In this document: positions 46,301 through 57,519 of the stretch, one piece after another
How positions within the stretch are numbered: the stretch's first letter is position 1
Layout of the letters: every line of letters starts with the position of its first letter
Origin: Petaurus breviceps papuanus
Lineage: Eukaryota > Chordata > Mammalia > Diprotodontia > Petauridae
NCBI GenBank assembly: GCA_028583685.1
Contig: JAMXIF010000031.1
Span: 2,651,305-2,715,304 of the forward strand
Length of the DNA: 64,000 nt
Direction of reading: 5' to 3'
The notes under the pieces: generated by a model
Database searches by the model: none
What the model was told of the DNA's origin: nothing
The model's input: the letters and a program-made list of their open reading frames with translations, nothing else
Position numbers and translations under genes: made by a program

Positions 46301-46594
46301 CATTACCTAGTTAAGAAAGATGACTTAATTCAAATAGAAAGCTGCCATCTGACCCGCTATTATACTACCCTTATCTCTCTATGCATCCCTCAGGAACAAC
46401 AGAGGACATCTCTTATTCTACTTGCCGCATGCTCCATTTCATGTTGCCTACTCCAGCTATAAAAATGACTATTTACTGCTCTGTTAAAAAAAATCATTTG
46501 TAACTCTCAGGATGACCATGAGCCTTAGTGCTCTCTCTCCCAGGAGTATGTGCATTTTCATAAATTTACAGGGATTATAAGATTAAGTGCTAGA

Positions 46595-46840
46595 AAGGCC
46601 TTTATTGTCCATTCCTGTCTGACTGTCTCTGATTCCATTTGGGGTTTTCTTGGCAAAAATACTGGAGTGGTTTGCTATTTCCTTCTCTAGCTCATTTTAC
46701 AGAAGAGGAAATGGGGGCAAATGGAGTTAAGTGACTTGCCCACCATCACACGGCTAATAAGTATCTGAGGTCAGATTTGAACTCAGGTCTTCTTGACTCC
46801 AGTCTAGCACTCTATTCGCTATACCACCTAGCTGATCAGA
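46595..46840 (-). repeat. RTE-tailed SINE
   Basis: CTGTCTCTGATTCCATTTGG, ACTGGAGTGGTTTGCTATTT, TAAGTGACTTGCCCACCATC and CGCTATACCACCTAGCTG, a minus-strand copy. Confidence 0.75.
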
Positions 46841-47050
46841 ATGGACCCTTAGATACCATCTAGTTTAACCTCTTTCTGCAAATGAGGAAATTGAGACCCA
46901 GAGAGAAATAAATGAGGCAGCTTGTCCAAAGTATAAAAGTAGTAAGAGTTCTGAGACTTGATACCTGTGTGACCTTGGGCAAGTGACTTTGCCTCCCCAG
47001 TCCTCAGTTTCCTTATGTGAAAAATGAGGAAGCGAAGACTAGATGACCTC

Positions 47051-47235
47051 GGGGCAGCTAGGTGGCTCAGTGAATAGAGCACTGGCCCTGGGGTCAGGAG
47101 CACCTGAGTTCAAATCCAACCTCAGACACTTAACACACACATAAAAAAAATTAGTCATGTGACCTTTGGCAAGTCACTTAACCCCAATTGCCCTCCCCTC
47201 CTCCCTCCAAAAAAAAAAGCAAAAAAAAAAAAAAG
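47051..47235 (+). repeat. tRNA-derived SINE (GGGGCAGCTAGGTGGC family)
   Basis: Best-preserved head in the window: GGGGCAGCTAGGTGGCTCAG, then GAGTTCAAATCCAACCTCAG, AACCCCAATTGCCCTCCCCT and a long A tail. It sits inside a MIR copy; the short repeat AGACTAGA on both sides is the likely target-site duplication. Confidence 0.92.
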
Positions 47236-47659
47236 ACTAGACCTCTTGGAGGTCCTTTCTAGCACTAGACCTATAATTCTCTAACCTTGGTACCAGGGAC
47301 CAAATTTAAACCCAGATCCTTTGAGTCCAGATTCGATTCTTTGAGGCTCTTTCCACGGCTTCATGTCTTTTTTCTTCATGGTGGACTTGAAGCAATTTTT
47401 CAGTTCCTTGAATTTCTGTTAAAGGGATTCAAGCCTTTAGGGAGTAAATGAAAAGGATTTGGGTTGGTCATTTGTTGGTTTGTTTGTATGTATAATAGGG
47501 ATTACTTTCCAGTGCTCTTGAATCACTCCAGGAAGGCTTGCACTCAAGGCTTCACTCTGACTATGGGCAATTAAGCTTTGAAAAGGAGTGATAAGAGCCA
47601 AGGTTTGGAGGTGACCTGGGTTCTCAATGTCTATGCCAAGGGGCATTCCTTGGGACATC

Positions 47660-48200
47660 AGCTGCCTCCAGAATCCTCCTCATCCTGGGACATCACTTGG
47701 TATGTCTTGGTACTTGGTACTCCTACCTCCCGAGGATGGAGTGGAGAGCCCTTCCCATAACCTCCCAGCTAAGGCCAGTTCTCCAGTCATTTCTCACCAA
47801 ACTTCACTCCTCTGGAGTTCTTCATCACACCCCCATGTATCTTCCCTTCCCTCCCCCCTTCACAGCTTCCTCTTGTGGATTGTCTTTCTCCATTAGATCA
47901 TAAGTTCCTTGATCACAGATATTGTCTTTCTTTTTCATATTTGTATTCCTAGAGCTTAGACACATATACTAGACACGATGATAGACACATAGGTTCTTTT
48001 TTTTTTTTTTTAAGCAATCGGGGTTAAGTAACTTGCTCAAGGTTACACTGCCAGGTGTTTCTGGGTGGGTGCTAAGTGTCTGAGCCCGGGATTCGATCTC
48101 CAGGTCTTCTCAACACTGGAGCCGGTGCTCTTACTCGCTGTGCTACCTGGCCGCCCCAACACATAGGTTCTTAATAAATATTTGTTGACTGACTGACCTC
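47660..48200 (+). repeat. L2 LINE 3' end, split by a SINE
   Basis: Left part ends TCATAAGTTCCTTGATCACA and GTATTCCTAGAGCTTAGACA; right part resumes CTTAATAAATATTTGTTGAC after the SINE at 47999-48158. Confidence 0.7.
47999..48158 (-). repeat. tRNA-derived SINE, CGGCCAGGTGGC family (copy 2)
   Basis: Minus-strand copy with a pure T tail, AGCAATCGGGGTTAAGTAAC and the end CTACCTGGCCGCCCC. The 14-bp repeat ACACATAGGTTCTT at 47985-47998 and 48159-48172 is a perfect target-site duplication within the L2. Confidence 0.93.
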
Positions 48201-48349
48201 AGGTCTCTTAATAGACCACCTATTCGATGTCTGAGGATCACCCCTTACTATGTTTGGAGAAGTTTCTAGTTGGGTTAGCCACAGAATGATGTCTTTTATG
48301 GCTACAGCAACTCTTCGGTTGGAGACGGTTTGCTATCTGCATTGTTTAG

Positions 48350-48495
48350 ATCTTGCTTTGAGCCCTGGCTTTTTAATTCACTACCTCCATAATCTTGGAC
48401 AATTCTCTGACTCTCTTGGGATCTGCTTCTTCATTTGTAAAAAGAGTGGTTGACCTAGATGACCATTAGAACTCTTCCAGTTCTAAATACTATGA
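48350..48495 (+). repeat. MIR 3' fragment
   Basis: TTGGGATCTGCTTCTTCATT, AGTGGTTGACCTAGATGACC and ACTCTTCCAGTTCTAAATAC. Confidence 0.6.
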
Positions 48496-48599
48496 TCCTG
48501 TGAACAAGCCCATACTGGTTAAAATTTAAAATATTAAAATTAATATTAAAAAAATTCAGCGAGCCCTGGGATAAAATTAACAAAATTAGACCTTCTCTA

Positions 48600-49140
48600 T
48601 TCCCTCTCTGTGCTGAGCTAGTGGGAGAGTCACTATTTATGAGGCTAGAGTATTGTGTTTAGTTCTGGGCATCACATTTCAGGATGATTTGCAAGTTAGA
48701 GCTCATTCAGAAGAGAGGGTAATTGGAAGATGAGGAGGACTTGAAGTCATGCTGTACAAGGTACAATTAAAGGATTTTTTTTAACCCAGAGAAAAATTCA
48801 CTAGGATATGATAGTAGCAGTCCTATGATGTAGAAAAAGGATTAGACTTTTTCTGCTTGGCCCTAGGCAGCAGAACTAGGGGTGATTGAATGGAAGTCAC
48901 CTTATGTTGGGATTTCATTTGGAAAAGGGGAAATTTCTTAAACAATTAAAACTGCCCTAATGTGGACCAAACTGCCTTTGGATGGAAGGTAGGGAGTTTC
49001 TCATTACTCTAGAACTTGGAACTGAAGTGAGATGGCCATTTTTTCAGGAATGTTGCAGAAGAATTACTGCCACAGGTATTGGTTGAACTAGGTGGCTTCT
49101 AGAATCTCCAAATCTAAGGTTCTATCATTCTATGAAAGCT
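48600..49140 (+). repeat. CR1/L3-type LINE 3' end
   Basis: GTGTTTAGTTCTGGGCATCA, AGAGAGGGTAATTGGAAGAT, GGATTAGACTTTTTCTGCTT, GGCAGCAGAACTAGGGGTGA and ATCTAAGGTTCTATCATTCT follow the order of the 3' region of CR1-clade LINEs shared by mammals and birds. Old. Confidence 0.75.
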
Positions 49141-50145
49141 CCTGGGAAACTTGTTGACAATGAAGCCCCTCCTGACAAATTCCACATCCATGATGTTGAA
49201 TAACCTCAGAATCAGAAGGTTGGACCTTGGAATGGTCTAATAGATCTGTTCCATTCCTCAGTCCCTACGACAGTAGAAACTATTGATCCTTGGTTAGTTG
49301 CTCTGTTGTCTTCCCAAGTCAATATTAGGTCTCACACACATCACTTAGATTAGAGTTTGTGAACTTTCTCACGGATTACTAATCTGCTGATGGCTCAACA
49401 CTCTAAGAGCCCTTTCCCCATTCTTTCTCTTCCCCACTGAGAACCACTGAAGCCTAACAACCTCACAACTAGAAGAGACCTTGTTTCCTAAAGGATTTGA
49501 ACAAAATTCTTGGGTGATCAAAACCCTTGACTCTCGGGAAAGCCTATGAAACTAAGGGGGAGGATGAATGGGCTTCTTATTGCTGGTGTGTGATCTTTTC
49601 CATCCTGTGGTCTTGACACACAATACCAGGCAAGCACATTGAAGGTTCAGTGACAGTGCACATTACAGCAATTGGATATACGGAGACAATAACCAGAAAT
49701 GAGCGCGATTCATCTGCTGGTTCTGACTAGCCGGGTGATTGGCAGAGCCCCGAGAACTGAGACAAATCTGCCTGCTCAGATACACACAGGACGAGAGCCC
49801 AAGACATTGACATAGACTTCCCATTCCATTTCATTTCCCTATATGGAAAAACCCTTGATCTAGTGCTAGTCCTCTCGATATTGCCTCATATGGAACATTC
49901 TAAAATTCATTCTCTAGACAAAGGGATAGAGAAATTGGACCATTGATTATATGTATGACCTTGATCCTGACAGGTACATAGGAAAACAAGTTGATGTCCA
50001 TTAGTGTTTGGGAGACCACAGAACTCTCTTTTCCTTACCCAGCATCTCAGCACATAGTGAGTAGAGGTACACAAATACACACCTACACACACATACATAA
50101 ACACACTTCTTCCCCCTATCAAAGCCTTCTGTCCTTATCTGACTC
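49141..50145. other. Intergenic DNA, unrecognised
   Basis: No gene or repeat recognised. A short stretch at about 49660-49790 has more CpGs than its surroundings and no repeat features. Confidence 0.45.
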
Positions 50146-50162
50146 AATAAGACGACCTGTTA

Positions 50163-50319
50163 GGAGCGGCCAGGTGGCTCAGCGAGTAAGAGCACCGGCT
50201 CCAGTGTCGGGATGACCTGGGGATCAAATCCGGGCTCAGATACTTAGCACCACACCCAGAAATAACTGGCCGTGTAGCCTTGAGCAAGTTACTTAACCCT
50301 GATTGCTTAAAAAAAAAAA
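50163..50319 (+). repeat. tRNA-derived SINE, CGGCCAGGTGGC family (copy 3)
   Basis: Plus-strand copy: GAGCGGCCAGGTGGCTCAGC, GAGTAAGAGCACCGGCTCCA, CTGGCCGTGTAGCCTTGAGC, CCCTGATTGCTT and an A tail. The 17-bp repeat AATAAGACGACCTGTTA at 50146-50162 and 50320-50336 is perfect, so this is a young insertion. Confidence 0.95.
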
Positions 50320-50335
50320 AATAAGACGACCTGTT

Positions 50336-50338
<3 letters not shown>

Positions 50339-50374
<36 letters not shown>
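50339..50374. repeat. Poly-T run
   Basis: About 36 consecutive T directly after the SINE's target-site duplication; perhaps the tail of a separate minus-strand retroelement. Confidence 0.85.
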
Positions 50375-50377
<3 letters not shown>

Positions 50378-50629
50378 ATTAGGAAAGGATTTTGGAGTTT
50401 GACCTGGCAGCATTTATTTTTATTCATTTTAGAAATTTTCTAGATGCCCACCAAAATGGTGCAGTTAGTAATTCCTTTCCAATATGGACTTCATGACCAA
50501 GTCCAACTCAGTGCTACAGGCACTATGAAAAGGGACTGCACATTAATTCAGCATCATTCCATATGGGGTCCAAGACCAGTCAGTCCAATAATGACTTTCA
50601 TTTATTTTTTCTTAAAGAGGAATCTGTGG

Positions 50630-50870
50630 TTCAGGGGAAAGAGCACTGAACAACAGACCCATAGACCTGGGTTTGAGTCCCATCTCTGTCACTCAGTAAC
50701 TGTGAGGCCTTGGGTAAGTCATTTACCTTCTCAGTTTCCTCACCTGTAAAATAGGTGCAATAATGGTTGTCCTACTTACCTGCCAAATGGTGCTATTGTG
50801 AGGATTAAGTGAGACAATGGGTGAGAAAGTACTTTTGAAAAGTATTCACATGCAAGAAATGTTTAAACAC
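50630..50870 (+). repeat. MIR/CORE-SINE copy
   Basis: TTTGAGTCCCATCTCTGTCA, CTTGGGTAAGTCATTTACCT, CTCAGTTTCCTCACCTGTAA and ATTGTGAGGATTAAGTGAGA. Confidence 0.7.
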
Positions 50871-50904
50871 ATGAAAGTATAGTGCAGGATCATAGAATGA
50901 ATGA

Positions 50905-51260
50905 ATGAAACACCTCCTTTGTTTCCATCTTGTGCTGTTTCACCTCTTCCTGTGGGATGGACTCCTCCCCATCCCAATCCCAGCTCCTCAAGTCCTTACC
51001 TTCATTCAAGGTCTGGCTCAGGCACCACTTCTTTCAAGAAGCCTTCCTAAAGGCCCCTTCCCTTCACCAGGTGAAAGTGATGGCTCTTTCTGAGAATTTC
51101 TTGAGCCACTTTGCCTGTACCATTCTTTTGCACGTATCTCACTCCGTGTTGTGTTCATTTGAATATATATGGACATATTTTCATGTATACATATATACAC
51201 TCATATACATATGTATGTTTGTGTATATGGGTGTGTATTCACAATGCCTTGCACAAAACA
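50905..51260 (+). repeat. L2 LINE 3' region
   Basis: AAGGTCTGGCTCAGGCACCA, CTTTCAAGAAGCCTTCCTAA and CAATGCCTTGCACAAAACAC, the L2 3' part, with AT-rich repeats at 51160-51230. Confidence 0.65.
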
Positions 51261-51487
51261 CAGAAAGTGTGTTGAATGAATGAGAAATAAGTGGCATTCC
51301 AGGAATGGAGAATTAGGGTGAACTCCTTCTTATAGTCTGTATGCTTTGCCCAGCCTACCTCTGTTTCTGATCATGATATTGTCAGAGGGGAGGAATAATT
51401 GAGGGAGATAACAAAGGGAATTTACCCTTCAAAAATACTTGTTTGAGATAGCCTAGTGGAGAGTTGGGGTGGGGGAGGTGGACAGGG

Positions 51488-51627
51488 GAGAGAGTGACAG
51501 AGAGACAGAGACAGAGAGAGACAGACAGACAGAGACAGAGAGACAGAGAGAGGGAGGGAGACAGAGAGAGAAGAAAGACAGAGATAACGACAGAGAGAGA
51601 GAGAGAGACAGAGAGACAGAGACAGAC

Positions 51628-51658
<31 letters not shown>

Positions 51659-51667
51659 GAGAGAGAC

Positions 51668-51700
<33 letters not shown>

Positions 51701-51723
51701 CAGAAAGAAAGAGAGAGAGAGAG
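51488..51723. repeat. GA/GACA-rich microsatellite
   Basis: About 235 bp of AGAG and GACAG units. Every long open frame across it (up to 189 codons, both strands) encodes only Arg/Glu or Ser/Leu repeats. Confidence 0.95.
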
Positions 51724-53754
51724 AATATTGAGGAGGGGGCCTCTGAGGACAGGGGAGTTAGATGTGCTGAGAATGCCAAAGAGATGAAGTTTGCAAAATT
51801 CCCAATTTCCCAAACCACAGAGCCTCAGCAAAGATATTTGAAACATCTGTGGGTATGGCCACTCATGTCCGAAGGCATGCACTGCCCTGGCCTCAATACA
51901 CAGACCCCCCGGACTGACTACAGATAAATTACAACCCAGTCTGCAAAACACTTTCCACGCTCTGCCGGGAATCTTATTTTTCTTCCAGACAAATGCCGAT
52001 TTGCAGACAGATTACAAGAGCTGGGGACAGGAGGGTGAGAAGGAGGTCAGTTGAGGAGCATAATGTATATTCATAAAATATTAATGTTTAATAAACTACC
52101 TCAAAACCTTGGCACTCAAGAACTGATGAAAAGTTTCGATGAACCCATAAGATCACAGGCTTGGAAAAGTCACCAAAACCTTTGCAACTACATATCCTGG
52201 GGCTTAGATTTAAGGGTCCTGGCTTCCAGTTCCAGTTTTGGTAGTCACTTTCTGGGCTATCCTGTGCAAATCACTTTATTTCTCTGGGCCTTGGTTTTCT
52301 CAACTATAATATGGACACAACAACATCTGTCATATCTACTCCAGAGGGCTGTGCTTAGGGTGAACTAAGATCATAGAATCTCATACTATTAAAAGCTGGA
52401 AAGAACCCAAGGATTAACCTGCCAAAGTTCAGATTCAATTCTCTCATTTTCTCAGAAGAAACTGGACCCCAGAAAGACAAAGGTACTTACCTCAGGTCAC
52501 CCGACTAGTTTGCAGCCCACCTGGAACTAGAATCCAATGGTCTCTTGACTTCCAGTCCAAGATTTTCGATAGATTTCAACTAATTGATTGGAAAGCTAAA
52601 AATGCTTTAGAAATTTAAAGCATTATTTCTACTGTGGAGAGCTATATCTAGGAATTACCGTGCCTGGGAAACTTTAGCTATGGGGAAGATAGGAAAGCAC
52701 ATGGCAAGCGTGGTGCATGGAGGACAATCGGTTTAGGTTTATAGTCATGCTAAGAGTGAGGATGAACTGTCTCCCAGAGTACAGAGACTGAGGCCCTTTT
52801 GTGTTAGGGGAAAGGATCCTAGGAGAGGAACATCGAGGCTAAGGTGGCATACCCTCCTACCATGAACAATCCTCCTGCCATAAAGACTAATGGAGAACTG
52901 AAAACAAGGTGCAGAGATGGGTGTTACCATGAGGAGAGGAGAGGAATTTGCCCCCTTGAAACCAGCACCTTGGAGAAAAGCCCCAACTGCCCTGTGCTAG
53001 TTACAGTTCTGAATATTATAACTGGTGAGTGAATTGTGTTCTAAAGACTTTGCTGCTGATGGACTGAGCTAATGTTGTGAAGATGTTATGTTCCCAGGCA
53101 AGGTCAGACACTGGTGGTTCTCCAGGTGATGGAAGTTGGTGGGTTTTGTTTCTTTTTAAACCTGGGTTAATAAAGAAATCAACCTGAAATTATTATTATC
53201 CTGGCCACTTGGGGAAATCTGTGCCATCTTCCCACTTGCAGATAGAACATACCAATAGGTAGAAAAAAGTCTGCTCCTTTAATAAAGAAATCCTTATTAG
53301 GTGTTTTTGACCAGTTGTTTTTCAACAAGAGAGTGTTCAATCGGAAGAGGAGAAGAAGGTGAATATTTACAGAAATGACTAAAGGCAAGAACAAAAGGCA
53401 GTAACACATTTTTTGGGGGGAAGACTAACTTTTATGACAGGGGTCAGTTGAGGGTCATTGAAAGTACTTGCCAGTTTCCCAAATAAAATGTAGCCTGCTT
53501 TCTTCATCCTATTAAACCCTGGGCCCAGCTTCAATCAAACCTTCCTCTGATGCTTATTGGGTTACAGAGGTAACTTTGCCTGAGTCATCTGCTTGGCAAG
53601 CAGGAGTGTAAACTGTGGAAAGTTCTACCACTGTGCAAAGGCTCTGGATCCTTACGTAAAAAGAGAAGGGCTCAGCCCAGTCACATACACAATCTTTCTC
53701 CCTCCCCACCCAAGGGGGAAGAGGAATCACAGAACCAATCACAGAACCATCATC
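51724..53754. other. Intergenic DNA with MIR remnants
   Basis: A MIR-like piece lies at about 52190-52360 and a MIR-related piece at 52370-52570. The rest, including 52570-53750, shows no gene or clear repeat. Confidence 0.45.
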
Positions 53755-53892
53755 TAACCATGTTAGAAGTGGATGGGGCCTTAGAGATCATCTAATACAC
53801 CCGTCTCATTATACAAATGAAGAAAATGAGGCCCAGGGGATGCTTCACTAGCCTCTGATCCTTCTGCTTGAGAGTATAAGAAATAACCCATT

Positions 53893-53929
53893 ATCACTTC
53901 TTGGCCTTTTGGCTAAAATTAAAGTGTAG
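53893..53929 (+). pseudogene. Truncated U2 snRNA retrocopy
   Basis: The 37 bases ATCACTTCTTGGCCTTTTGG and on to AAAGTGTAG match the 5' end of U2 snRNA (ATCGCTTCTCGGCCTTTTGG...CAAGTGTAG as I remember it), with about four substitutions and one added base. It is flanked by a 13-bp near-identical direct repeat, GAAATAACCCATT (53880-53892) and GAAACAACCCATT (53929-53941). A 3'-truncated, LINE-copied snRNA fragment; it lacks the Sm site and cannot be functional. Confidence 0.85.
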
Positions 53930-54603
53930 AAACAACCCATTGCTAGCCAATGGGTTCATTTCTTTTTTTTACAAAAACCCAGGATTCTTCCCCTATAACT
54001 CATGCCCTAAACCTCCCCTCCGCTTAACTGACTTCCCATTCCATTAAATAATCCACCCCTAATTGCTAAATCCTTTTCTGCTGGAAGAATATAATCTCTC
54101 TTTGGCTATTCAGCGATTCCTTCACTATTGCGGTGGCCTAAGGCGCTCAATCTATCTTTGTCCATACAGCTCTGGTCAGTTTATGTTGGCCCTATGAAAT
54201 CTTGTTCTGGAGGATGTTGGATACTCTCATCCTGGCATTGACACTATGCTCTTCCTGGATAGCCCAAGGCATGGAGGAACAAGTTAACCATTTACTGTCC
54301 AGCAGGTGTGTTCCTTTTCCCAGGAATATAGGCACTTTAAGCTTTTTCTCTCTCATTAGGACAGAAAGGTTCTGTCCCTGTTACAGTACATCTTTTTATT
54401 CCCCCTCCCCCTTTTTAAAACAAGCACCAGGGGGCAGGGAGAGACCATCTTGGCAAGTCTCTTGAAATCTACTTAGGCCCATCTGAGCTGTTCTTATTTA
54501 AGGAATGAGTAAGTCCACTTGTGGACTCTTCCACACGACAGATGACGATGTCCAAAATAAAGTTTATGCTGCTACTGCTACCAGGCACAGTGTTGGTTTT
54601 TTT

Positions 54604-54845
54604 TGGGTTAGAACTGTGATTTCATTGGTATAAAGACCTCCTAGCAAGGAAACTACCCCTGCTAATGGAGATTAACACCTGTTATTAGCAGTTTATAGTC
54701 TTAGAGACTTGTCTGGGCCACTGAAGGACTGAATTACTTGTCTAGGATCACATAGCCAGTATGTGTCAGAGGAGGGATGTGAGGGAATGCTGGTCTTCCC
54801 TGAATTCAAGGTCAGGTCTCCATCCTCCACTTCATGGTTTTCTTA
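54604..54845 (-). repeat. SINE with CTATACCAATGAAATCAC tail (copy 2)
   Basis: GTGATTTCATTGGTATAAAG, CTTAGAGACTTGTCTGGGCC, ATCACATAGCCAGTATGTGT and CAAGGTCAGGTCTCCATCC; minus-strand orientation. Confidence 0.7.
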
Positions 54846-54879
54846 TACCACATATAGTATATGGTAAATGATACAAATG

Positions 54880-55075
54880 AGCATTTTTATGACACAGCAG
54901 ACTGAAGAGCCAACTTTGACATCCAGAAGACCTAGGTTCATGTCCAGCCTCTGACATATACATGATTTATGACCCTAGGTAAGTCATTTCACTTCTCAGT
55001 GACTGAAGCAATTCTCTAAGTCTGTAGCTAAATTGATGGAACAACTTCCTATACCAATGAAATCACAAGCCTGGA
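54880..55075 (+). repeat. SINE with CTATACCAATGAAATCAC tail (copy 3)
   Basis: AGAAGACCTAGGTTCATGTC, ACCCTAGGTAAGTCATTTCA and CCTATACCAATGAAATCACA. It lies head to head with copy 2, making an inverted pair. Confidence 0.7.
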
Positions 55076-55329
55076 ATAATAATTTATAATAATATCTGGT
55101 TGAGAACAGATTGGCTGGCTGGCTGAGAACACAGGACTAGAAGACATGACACTGGGATCTAGTTCTTTTCTCTCAAACAGCCACAATGTTTAGTTCATCA
55201 CCTCTCACCTACACTAATGTAATAGCCTTCTAACTGATCTTCCTGCTTCTAGTTTCTCCCAACTCCAGTCTGTCCTCCATTCAGCTGCCAAGGTTATATT
55301 TCTAAAGTGTAGGTATATATGCCCAAAGG

Positions 55330-55913
55330 TCTAGAAAGTTGTGCAGACCCTTTGATCCAGAAATACTACTACTAGGTCTGTATCCCAGAGAGATTTTAAG
55401 AAAAGAGAAAAGAACCTATTTTTTACAAAAATATTTACAGCAACTAAGGATTAGAAATTGAGGGGACTCCCACCAATTGGGGAATGATTAAATGAATTGT
55501 GGTATATTATCGTAATAGAGTATTATTGTGCTACAATAAATGAGAAGCAAAATTATTTCAGAAAAAAAATGGATTTGCATTAACTGATACAAAATGAAGT
55601 GAACAGAAGCAGGAAAACATTATACACAGTGATAGCAATATTATATAATGAAGAACTGCGGATGACTCGGCTATTCTTACTAATACAATGATCTAAGATC
55701 CAAAGGATTCATGATGAAATTCTATCTATCTCCAGAGAAAGAACTGATGGAAGCATACTTCCTTCCTTCCTTCCTTCCTTCCTTCCTTCCTTCCTTCCTT
55801 CCTTCCTTCCTTCNNNNNNNNNNNNNNNNNNNNNNNNNNNNNNNNNNNNNNNNNNNNNNNNNNNNNNNNNNNNNNNNNNNNNNNNNNNNNNNNNNNNNNN
55901 NNNNNNNNNNNNN

Positions 55914-55957
<44 letters not shown>

Positions 55958-56150
55958 CAAAGTGACCCAATATGGAATTATCTATCTTACATGGTTGAAC
56001 ATATATAACCTAGATCAGATTGCATAACATCTCAGGGAGGGGAAGAGGAGGGAGGAATAGAATTTGGAACTCAAAACTTTTTTTTAAAAAAATGAACATT
56101 AACATTGTTTCTACATGTAGTTGGGAAAAAATAAAATATTTTTTTAAAAC
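55330..56150 (+). repeat. L1 LINE 3' end containing an assembly gap
   Basis: Starts CTTTGATCCAGAAATACTAC, with GGGGAATGATTAAATGAATT and ACTGATACAAAATGAAGTGA (ORF2 end and 3' UTR), then after the gap ATCAGATTGCATAACATCTC and an A-rich tail. The gap replaces the middle of the 3' UTR. Confidence 0.85.
55755..55955. other. (TTCC)n, 100-N assembly gap, (CT)n
   Basis: TTCC repeats to 55813, exactly 100 N at 55814-55913, then CT repeats to about 55954. One hundred N is the usual placeholder for a gap of unknown size, so the true length here is not known. Confidence 0.97.
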
Positions 56151-56156
56151 AAAAAA

Positions 56157-56850
56157 GTGAAGCATAGGTCTGCCCAGGTCATCACACCCCATTCCCTCCT
56201 GCTCCATGAGCTCTGGTGGCTCTCTGTTATCCACAGGAGCACATACAACATCCTCTTTTTGTCATTTAAAACTTCAAAACTTGGCTCCTCCTCACCTTTC
56301 CAGCCTTCTCATATTTTACTCCTTTCCACAAATCCTATGATGCAGATGCACTGGCCTCCTCTAATACTTCATTCCATCTCTCTTCTCCCTGACTTTGCAC
56401 TCCCACTACATCTGGGGCCATCTTCAGTTGTCCTGATCTATATCTTTCCAGTGGACCCAGATGGCTCCGGAGGAGAAAGTGAGGCTAGTGCCTCTCTTAA
56501 ATCCAATTCACTTGCAAGTTGAGGCATCACCTCCCTGATGTCATGGTCCTCTTTGAGAACAAAGGACAAAGAACAACCCTGACTTTGTACGAGCCCAGCC
56601 CCTGTTCTTGGAATGTCCCTGGCTTGCTTCAAGACTCAGCTCAGACTGTCCCTTCATTAGGAGACCCCAGTCCTCCAACAATGGATGCTTTCCCTGTTAT
56701 TACTCTCCTCAATTCTGCGTCTGTTTCTGGCATGGACCTAGTTATTGGCATGTTGTCTCCCACATTAGAATGTGTGCTGCTTTGCTTTGGGTACCCAGCA
56801 CTTGGAATAGTGTTTGGCACACAGAGAGCACTTTAAAGGATGCTTGCTGG
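56157..56850 (+). repeat. L2 LINE 3' region, split by a SINE
   Basis: CATGAGCTCTGGTGGCTCTC, CTTGGCTCCTCCTCACCTTT and, after the insertion, CTTGCTTCAAGACTCAGCTC and CAGCACTTGGAATAGTGTTT. Confidence 0.7.
56401..56576 (+). repeat. SINE with TGATGTCATGGTCCT tail (copy 2)
   Basis: Full-length copy: TCCCACTACATCTGGGGCCA head, CCTGATCTATATCTTTCCAG, CCCTGATGTCATGGTCCTCT and AAAGAACAAC end. Flanked by CCCTGACTTTGCAC (56387-56400) and CCCTGACTTTGTAC (56577-56590), a target-site duplication with one mismatch, inside an L2. Confidence 0.85.
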
Positions 56851-57519
56851 TGGACAGACTAGCTGTATGATTTTGATCAGTTCACTCAATCTTTTTTTCA
56901 CTTCAGGCTTTTTATCTGTAAAAGAATGAGGGTTGGGTTAAGTGATCTATGGTCCCTTCCAGCTCCAACATTCTGTGACTCCAAGTTGCTTTTTGCCCCT
57001 GTCAGCATCTTCCTCTGCCCTCCCACCACCTTCATGCCCTCCATGTGGCCCCCATTGCCAGCATTGCCCCCGACCCTCTCTCACCACACCTTCTCTCTCA
57101 TACTGGATTCATTTCCCTTCCTGCTCCCTGCCCCAAGGTTTTCCTCTGAACCCAAGTTCTAACAATGAACTGGAGCCTTCTTCCAGCCTTTCAGAGGGGC
57201 CTCCTTTATAAACACTGAAACCAATATAAACCAAGCTGATAAAAACCTAGCTTACAGAAAGCCCTTAGTCAGGCCTCTGGCTGAGTTGTAGAGCCACATC
57301 TGGCATGCTGACTCAGGGCTTCGACACATTCTGGAAGCTTCTCCTGCTTTAAATCTTAGCCCAACTTTCTTTTCAGCACCATCCCATCGCTTCTCCTCTG
57401 TCCCAGCTTCTGCCACTGCCCCTCCTCATCCCATCCCCTACACACACACACACAGCAGTGCTTCCCAGATGTGTAGGGAAGATTCTTTGGTATAACTGGG
57501 AAAACTTTGCAGTGTACAG

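Noticed and set aside
51382-51951. Long open frames on both strands (up to 189 codons)
   Set aside because: They run through a GA/GACA microsatellite and encode only Arg/Glu or Ser/Leu repeats.
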